Shown here: positions 35,643-41,008 of the stretch, piece after piece | Layout: every line of letters begins with the position of its first letter | Position numbering within the stretch: position 1 is the first letter of the stretch | Origin: Streptococcus parasanguinis | GTDB lineage: Bacteria > Bacillota > Bacilli > Lactobacillales > Streptococcaceae | Direction: 5' to 3' | NCBI RefSeq assembly: GCF_901875555.1 | Contig: NZ_CABFMD010000006.1 | Coordinates: 1 to 41,008, forward strand | DNA length: 41,008 nt | Translations under genes and position numbers: made by a program | The notes under the pieces: generated by a model | What the model was told of the DNA's origin: nothing | Database searches by the model: none | Seen by the model: the letters and a program-made list of their open reading frames with translations, nothing else

Positions 35643-35651
35643 ATTATACCA
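35643..35651 (-). promoter_or_regulatory. Promoter of paralogue A (extended -10)
   Basis: TGGTATAAT on the minus strand, about 40 bases before the start codon. Paralogue B has the same extended -10 in the same place. Confidence 0.6.
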
Positions 35652-35691
35652 CAAATCCATGGTTAATTTCGTGATTTTCAGAAAATAAAAG

Positions 35692-35713
35692 AAAAGGACC
35701 TTTCGGCCCTTTG
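35692..35713 (-). terminator. Terminator downstream of paralogue B and R1
   Basis: On the minus strand AAAGGGCC and GGTCCTTT pair (one wobble) around a GAAA tetraloop, followed by TTTTCTTTTATTTT. It lies beyond the R1 element, so R1 would be part of the 3' untranslated region of paralogue B. Confidence 0.7.
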
Positions 35714-35801
35714 AGAGCATAGACAACTGTTCTTTTTAACAACTCTAATAAATTCTATAAAATAAAAAAATTTATTCGTTAAAATTATTAAATCATCTAC
35801 T

Positions 35802-35938
35802 GAAACTTTCCGCTGTGAGAAAAGTGCCTGAAGCTTAATAGTTCAGGCACTCGGAATTATTGAGACCCTAGGCTCAATAATTAGTCATGGAACTTCTTTG
35901 AAGTTCGCTGACGTCCGTACTCACCTAAGGAAAGTTTC
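35802..35938. repeat. R1 structured repeat, full copy
   Basis: A 137-bp element with perfect 10-bp inverted ends (GAAACTTTCC, GGAAAGTTTC) and three internal hairpins. These are GTGCCTGAA/TTCAGGCAC, AATTATTGAG/CTCAATAATT and GAACTTC/GAAGTTC. It is the inverse-oriented partner of the copy at 38263. A 5-bp hairpin (35966-35979) between it and the paralogue B stop is weak as a terminator. The rest of 35605-35986 shows only the promoter and terminator listed. Confidence 0.88.
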
Positions 35939-35986
35939 TAAGATGACTTTGTCTTCAGTCTGAAAGGACCTTTTGGTCCATCTAAT

Positions 35987-37042
35987 TTATTTCACTTTTT
36001 CCAATTTTTCAACTAAATGATAGTCTTCTGTGAAAACAAGGACTGTCTTCCCTCCATTTACAGGGACATAATAAAAATCAGATCCTAGTTGTTTGTAGAC
36101 GTCTTTCATACTATATAATTGATAATCTTGAGAATCCACCGCATCTTGAAGATCCTCAAAGACCTCATTCACTTTGTCAGCTGACTTTTCTTGATCAAAC
36201 TTACTGGAAGGCATTTTTTGGAGCTCTTCTAGGGTATAAAAAGCCGTACCTTCGCTGCTATCAAATTCACTATAAGTAAGAATGCCACGAGCATTTAATT
36301 CAAGGTAATTGGTTTCATCGTCATAAGAACGCTCAATTTTCCATTTCCCAAGGAGCACTTTAGGAATTTCTGTCTTGTGAAAAATAGCATTTTTCTTAAA
36401 GCTCTCTGAATGATCACTATAGGTCACCAAATCCATCAAGTCATTGGCTAAAATCACATTGGTCCCATTACTTTGGAGTAGATTATAAACAAGCCCATGC
36501 TCGTCTTTAATGATGACAACTTCCCTCGTGTGGAGGTCAAATTTTCTATCAACATCAGCTAAGGTCTTCAGCTTGGAGTAGTTTAACTGGTTTAAAGCTT
36601 TCTGAAACTCTTGGCTCGCTTCCTTCCCCTTATAAACTTTTTCAATCTTATACTTACCATTAGATCGTGGCTCTTCTTGATTTAATTCATAAACTACTGC
36701 TGTTGAATCAGCAGGCCCAACCCAAATTCCTTCCAAACTTGGAGTCGGTTGGAAGAAAAAGAAGTAAGCCAATACAATAACGGCTAGTATTCCCACACCT
36801 GATAAAGCCCATTTTGTCTGCTTATTCCATTTCACACGAAACCGTTTATCACTTGGAGTTGAAGGGGTCAATTGAACTCCCTTCTCTTGTGATACTGTAG
36901 TGGATGTAGCTGGCTCTTCGAGTCTTGTTTCTTTTCGTTCTACCAGAAACTCTCCTGCTTCCCGAGCTGCTTGGAACTCTTGTAGACTCGGCTTCCGGTT
37001 ATGGAGTGCTTCAAAATAGTCAACCCAATCTTTTTGATTCAT
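35987..37042 (-). CDS. Single-pass membrane protein, paralogue B (unknown function)
   Basis: A 351-residue protein built like paralogue A: N-terminal motif DWVDYFEALHNRKPSLQEF (5-23), a shorter hydrophilic linker (about 36-72), a membrane segment at 78-97 and an outer domain beginning PSLEGIW. The linker lacks the Ala/Pro richness of paralogue A. GGAGG precedes the ATG. The family is not recognised. The outer domains are similar in pattern but substantially diverged, indicating an old duplication. Confidence 0.7.
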   Translation of the reverse strand: MNQKDWVDYFEALHNRKPSLQEFQAAREAGEFLVERKETRLEEPATSTTVSQEKGVQLTPSTPSDKRFRVKWNKQTKWALSGVGILAVIVLAYFFFFQPTPSLEGIWVGPADSTAVVYELNQEEPRSNGKYKIEKVYKGKEASQEFQKALNQLNYSKLKTLADVDRKFDLHTREVVIIKDEHGLVYNLLQSNGTNVILANDLMDLVTYSDHSESFKKNAIFHKTEIPKVLLGKWKIERSYDDETNYLELNARGILTYSEFDSSEGTAFYTLEELQKMPSSKFDQEKSADKVNEVFEDLQDAVDSQDYQLYSMKDVYKQLGSDFYYVPVNGGKTVLVFTEDYHLVEKLEKVK

Positions 37043-37081
37043 CTATTCCTCCTAATTGATAAATGTTTTCAACCTGATCCT

Positions 37082-37090
37082 ATTATACCA
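37082..37090 (-). promoter_or_regulatory. Promoter of paralogue B (extended -10)
   Basis: TGGTATAAT on the minus strand, about 40 bases before the start; no good -35. Confidence 0.6.
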
Positions 37091-37129
37091 TACACGGAAG
37101 ATCTCTCACTCATTTTCAGAAAATAAAAG

Positions 37130-37163
37130 AAAAAGTCCAAGAAATTTTCTACTTGGACTTTCT
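37130..37163 (-). terminator. Terminator of the rfbACB operon
   Basis: AAAGTCCAAG (37132-37141) and CTTGGACTTT (37152-37161) pair over 10 bp with a 10-nt loop, followed by TTTCTTTT on the minus strand, just after the rfbB stop. Confidence 0.85.
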
Positions 37164-37166
37164 TCC

Positions 37167-38234
<1,068 letters not shown>

Positions 38235-38262
38235 TTATTTTTAAACTTTAAATCAATCTTTT

Positions 38263-38400
38263 TTAGCTTTCCTTAGGTGAGTACGGACGTCAGCGAACTT
38301 CGAAGAAGTTCCATGACTAAGTTTTGAGCCTAGTGTCTCAAAACTTCCGAGCACCTGAAACAAAAATAGTTCAGGTGCTTTTCTCACGGCGGAAAGCTAA
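38263..38400. repeat. R1 structured repeat, full copy in the rfb operon
   Basis: A 138-bp element with perfect 10-bp inverted ends (TTAGCTTTCC, GGAAAGCTAA). Inside the ends GTGAG/CTCAC can extend the stem. Three hairpins follow: GAACTTC/GAAGTTC, AAGTTTTGAG/CTCAAAACTT and GCACCTGAA/TTCAGGTGC. Loops and linkers (CGGACGTCAG, CATGACTAA, CCTAG) are conserved with the copy at 35802, while stems differ in compensating ways. It lies between rfbC and rfbB, inside the operon mRNA. Confidence 0.9.
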
Positions 38401-38478
38401 GTATATAACTCGCTTCGCTCGTTTATAGCAAAGCTAAAAACTATAGAATGCTTTCTTTGATTGTTTAAAGAGCTATTT

Positions 38479-39072
38479 TTACAAATCTTCTGCTTTTAGG
38501 GGTTTGACGTCTTTGAGTAGTGGGTGATTCTTGTCTGCTTCTGAGACTTCTGCTTCTTCCAAGTTTTCCCATTGGATGTCTAGGCTTGGGTCTGCGTAAT
38601 TAACAAATGCATATTTTGGCTTGAGTTCCAATGCCCAGTAGTCATTGACTAAGTATGTATAAGCTACTTTATCCGTCAAAACTTGGAATCCATTAGCAAC
38701 GCCACGAGGGACGAAGATCCCTTTGGAAGCATCGATCACAGTTTGGTAAGTGTTCCCGAAGGTCTCGCCTTCCCGAAGGTCTACCCAAGTTCCAAGGACC
38801 TTTCCTTCATCTGCTACAGAGATGTACTTGTCCCAGGGCTCTGCATGCAAGCCACGCAAAACATTCTTACGAGAGAATGAAATATTGTTTTGCAACTTAC
38901 CTTCTGCAAAGAAACTTTCAGGGAAGCCAAGAGGAAGCATTTTTTCTTTTTGGAAATTTTCTTTAAACCAACCACGGTTGTCCCCATGAACGGGAATATC
39001 GAATTCCAACATACCTGGAATGGCTTCAATCTTGCGTGCTGCTAGTTCTTTTCCGAAAAATTGTTCTGTCAT
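38479..39072 (-). CDS. rfbC: dTDP-4-dehydrorhamnose 3,5-epimerase
   Basis: A 197-residue cupin-fold epimerase, third step of dTDP-rhamnose synthesis. VLRGLHAEPWDKY contains the catalytic His; FVPRGVANGFQVL and YLVNDYW are further active-site segments. It is the longer RmlC variant I know from S. suis. Its ATG overlaps the rfbA stop codon (TAATG). Confidence 0.95.
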   Translation of the reverse strand: MTEQFFGKELAARKIEAIPGMLEFDIPVHGDNRGWFKENFQKEKMLPLGFPESFFAEGKLQNNISFSRKNVLRGLHAEPWDKYISVADEGKVLGTWVDLREGETFGNTYQTVIDASKGIFVPRGVANGFQVLTDKVAYTYLVNDYWALELKPKYAFVNYADPSLDIQWENLEEAEVSEADKNHPLLKDVKPLKAEDL

Positions 39073-39941
39073 TAAGCTTCTCCAATCAAACGGAGCAAAT
39101 ATTGTCCGTATTCGTTTTTCTTCAGTGGTTGCGCCAATTCATGAACTTGTTCTTTGGTAATATAGCCCATGCGATAGGCAATTTCTTCAAGATTGGCTAC
39201 TTGAACATTTTGCAAGCGTTGAACGGTCTCGATATATTGAGAAGCTTGCAAGAGGCTTTCGTGGGTTCCAGTATCCAACCAGGCAAAACCACGGCCCATG
39301 AGTTCCACAGAGAGATCTCCACGCTCTAAATAAGCCTTGTTAACATCTGTGATTTCAAGCTCTCCACGAGGACTTGGTTTGATGTTTTTGGCAATTTCGA
39401 CCACATCATTGTCATAGAAGTAAAGTCCTGTCACCGCAAAGTGAGACTTCGGATGTTCTGGTTTTTCTTCGATAGAGATGGCATTCATCTCATCATCGAA
39501 CTCAACCACACCAAAACGTTCTGGGTCTTTGACTTGGTAACCAAAGACAGTTGCCCCTTTTTCTTTTGCTTCTGCCCGTTGCAACATGGCTGTCAAGCCA
39601 TTCCCATGGAAAATATTGTCCCCAAGAATAAGGGCTACATGATCGTCACCGATAAAGTCTTCCCCAATGATGAAGGCTTGGGCCAAGCCATCAGGACTTG
39701 GTTGCTCTGCATAAGAGAGAGAAATGCCGAGTTCAGAACCATCTCCAAGAAGCTCTTCAAAACGAGGAAGATCCTGCGGAGTTGAGATGATCAGGATTTC
39801 TTTGATCCCCGCCAACATTAGAGTTGAAAGCGGATAGTAGATCATTGGTTTGTCATAGATGGGCATCAATTGTTTGGAAGCTGCGCGTGTCAATGGGTAC
39901 AAGCGAGTTCCAGAGCCACCAGCTAGAATAATACCTTTCAT
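39072..39941 (-). CDS. rfbA: Glucose-1-phosphate thymidylyltransferase
   Basis: A 289-residue nucleotidyltransferase joining dTTP and glucose-1-phosphate to dTDP-glucose, the entry step. [11 protein letters not shown] near residue 8 is the nucleotide loop, and EEKPEHPKS and [11 protein letters not shown] are family motifs. It is the first gene of the operon. AAAGG lies about 9 bases before the ATG. The last pathway gene, rfbD, is not in the window. Confidence 0.96.
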   Translation of the reverse strand: MKGIILAGGSGTRLYPLTRAASKQLMPIYDKPMIYYPLSTLMLAGIKEILIISTPQDLPRFEELLGDGSELGISLSYAEQPSPDGLAQAFIIGEDFIGDDHVALILGDNIFHGNGLTAMLQRAEAKEKGATVFGYQVKDPERFGVVEFDDEMNAISIEEKPEHPKSHFAVTGLYFYDNDVVEIAKNIKPSPRGELEITDVNKAYLERGDLSVELMGRGFAWLDTGTHESLLQASQYIETVQRLQNVQVANLEEIAYRMGYITKEQVHELAQPLKKNEYGQYLLRLIGEA

Positions 39942-39974
39942 AATTACAGGCCTTTCTACGTAGTCATTACCCTT

Positions 39975-39983
39975 ATTTTATCA
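39975..39983 (-). promoter_or_regulatory. rfbA promoter (extended -10)
   Basis: TGATAAAAT on the minus strand, about 35 bases before rfbA. The upstream terminator at 39993 isolates it from the ZIP gene. Confidence 0.5.
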
Positions 39984-39992
39984 TGTTTATAT

Positions 39993-40026
39993 AAAAAAGT
40001 CACCTTGCATCTATGGTACAAGGTGA
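39993..40026 (-). terminator. Terminator of the ZIP transporter gene
   Basis: TCACCTTG (40000-40007) and CAAGGTGA (40019-40026) pair over 8 bp and are followed by TTTTTT on the minus strand, 6 bases after the stop. Confidence 0.85.
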
Positions 40027-40032
40027 TCTCAT

Positions 40033-40857
40033 TTATCCCAAAGCGACGTCTAGGATCATCATAATGACAAAGCCGACCATAAGCCCCAGGGTTGCCACGT
40101 CTGTGTTGCCATTGGTCTGTGAATCTGGGATCAACTCCTCAACTACCACAAAGATCATCGCACCTGCCGCAAAGGAGAGGGCGTAAGGCAGGATAGCCGT
40201 CATGGATAAGACCGCTACTGCTCCTAGCAGAGCTCCTACTGGCTCCACGATGGCTGACATGGAACCCCAATAAAAGGCATTGAGACGGGATTTCCCATCG
40301 GTCCGAATCGGGATCGAAAGGGCAGCTCCTTCTGGGATATTCTGCAAGCCAATCCCAATAGCCAGGCCGATAGCCCCGATAAAGGCTTCTGGACTAGGAT
40401 TACTCGCGAAGGCTCCAAAGGCCACTCCGACCGCCAAGCCTTCTGGGAAATTGTGGATGGTAATGGCGAGAAAGAGGAGGGTCGTTTTCGACAACTTCTT
40501 CTCCCGCGGCGTATGGATGCTCTCAGCCTCCTCAATCTCCTTACTCATATGAAGGTGAGGGACGATGGCGTCGATCAAGCGGAGGAAAAATCCTCCAGCT
40601 AGAAAACCGATCGCAGCTGGCAACCAAGCCAAGCTCCCGTAGCTCGTCTCTGCATGCTCAATCGAGGGTTGCAAGAGCGACCAAAACGATGCCGCAATCA
40701 TGACCCCTGCCGCAAAGCCCATCATGATGTCCAGTAATTTTCGACTAATTTGCTTGAAGAAAAAGACGATGGCGGACCCGACAATGGTACAGCCCCATGT
40801 AAACAATCCTGCGAGAAAGGCCTGTAAGACCACGGATTGTGATTGAAACCAATTCAT
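40033..40857 (-). CDS. ZIP-family divalent metal transporter
   Basis: A 274-residue inner-membrane protein with about eight hydrophobic segments. The ZIP metal-site motifs are HNFPEG (135-140) and QNIPEG (172-177), with a His-containing variable loop (HLHMSKE) between segments 3 and 4. It probably imports zinc or another divalent metal; the metal is not decidable from sequence. The start is the ATG at 40855-40857, with GGGAG 6 bases upstream; the frame is open 4 codons further. It is monocistronic. Confidence 0.9.
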   Translation of the reverse strand: MNWFQSQSVVLQAFLAGLFTWGCTIVGSAIVFFFKQISRKLLDIMMGFAAGVMIAASFWSLLQPSIEHAETSYGSLAWLPAAIGFLAGGFFLRLIDAIVPHLHMSKEIEEAESIHTPREKKLSKTTLLFLAITIHNFPEGLAVGVAFGAFASNPSPEAFIGAIGLAIGIGLQNIPEGAALSIPIRTDGKSRLNAFYWGSMSAIVEPVGALLGAVAVLSMTAILPYALSFAAGAMIFVVVEELIPDSQTNGNTDVATLGLMVGFVIMMILDVALG

Positions 40858-40938
40858 AACAACTCCCATTTTCTTGTTGATTCACTTGTTCTATTCTACT
40901 ATTTTTATCCGAATGAAGGAAGGTCTTTCGAAAAAAAG

Positions 40939-41008
40939 AGAGTGGGACAGAAATCGGTCATTCGTTAGAATTCGATTTCGTCGTCCCACCTCCGCACAGT
41001 TGAGTAGG
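40939..41008. repeat. R2 structured repeat, copy cut by the window edge
   Basis: The last 70 bases match the first 70 of the R2 copy at 32516 with one difference (GTCCCAC instead of GTTCCAC). That change turns a wobble pair into a Watson-Crick pair in the first stem. The remainder lies outside the window. Confidence 0.9.

Noticed and set aside
35802..35938. R1 as a tRNA, T-box or riboswitch
   Set aside because: The stem layout recalls a cloverleaf, but there is no acceptor/CCA or anticodon arrangement, no T-box sequence, and it lies after genes or between rfb genes in both orientations.

Overview
The window looks like a chromosomal segment of a viridans-group oral Streptococcus (mitis/sanguinis/parasanguinis type). 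The basis is gene content and resemblance: gshF, a Leloir galKTE operon, an msm raffinose/melibiose locus without its own ATPase, vex123-vncRS, msrC-dnaX, rfbACB, and streptococcal IS ends. Species cannot be settled from this sequence alone. No rRNA, tRNA or CRISPR array was seen.

Layout. 1-155: ends of IS3-family elements. 412-2676 (+): gshF. 2762-4319 (-): an AT-rich accessory patch with an ISL3 transposase remnant, three small unrecognised genes and two short orphan coding tails; it resembles a decayed polymorphic-toxin/immunity array. 4475-5059 (-): a YehR-like lipoprotein. 5189-8915 (-): galK-galT-galE, with a promoter, a cre site and two candidate GalR operators upstream. 9234-18758 (-): aga, msmE, msmF, msmG, gtfA and a second alpha-galactosidase. 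18921-21785 (+): msmR (divergent from aga), galR and birA. 21855-22656: a small membrane protein gene and a possible small RNA. 22657-24451 (+): an ABC permease/ATPase pair. 24495-29840 (-): vex1-vex2-vex3-vncR-vncS. 30048-32457 (-): a small membrane protein, dnaX and msrC. 32828-34341 (-): a DUF1275 membrane protein and udk. 34483-37042 (-): two paralogous single-pass membrane proteins. 37167-39941 (-): rfbA-rfbC-rfbB. 40033-40857 (-): a ZIP transporter.

How the genes work together. MsmEFG imports alpha-galactosides such as raffinose and melibiose. The two alpha-galactosidases release galactose, GtfA phosphorolyses the sucrose left from raffinose, and GalKTE channels galactose to UDP-glucose and glucose-1-phosphate. 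RfbA, RfbC and RfbB draw on glucose-1-phosphate for dTDP-rhamnose precursors of cell-wall polysaccharide. MsmR and GalR are encoded beside their likely targets, and cre sites suggest CcpA control.

The least expected feature is intergenic. Three families of structured repeats (R1, R2, R3) are present. Copies of each differ in stem sequence but keep their pairing, so many differences are compensatory. R1 folds as a closed outer stem with three hairpins. The second strong signal is a set of three 20-bp sites of matching architecture (TTTAGTAAA, 2 nt, TTTA-rich half): two lie 104 bp apart upstream of galK and one lies upstream of galR.
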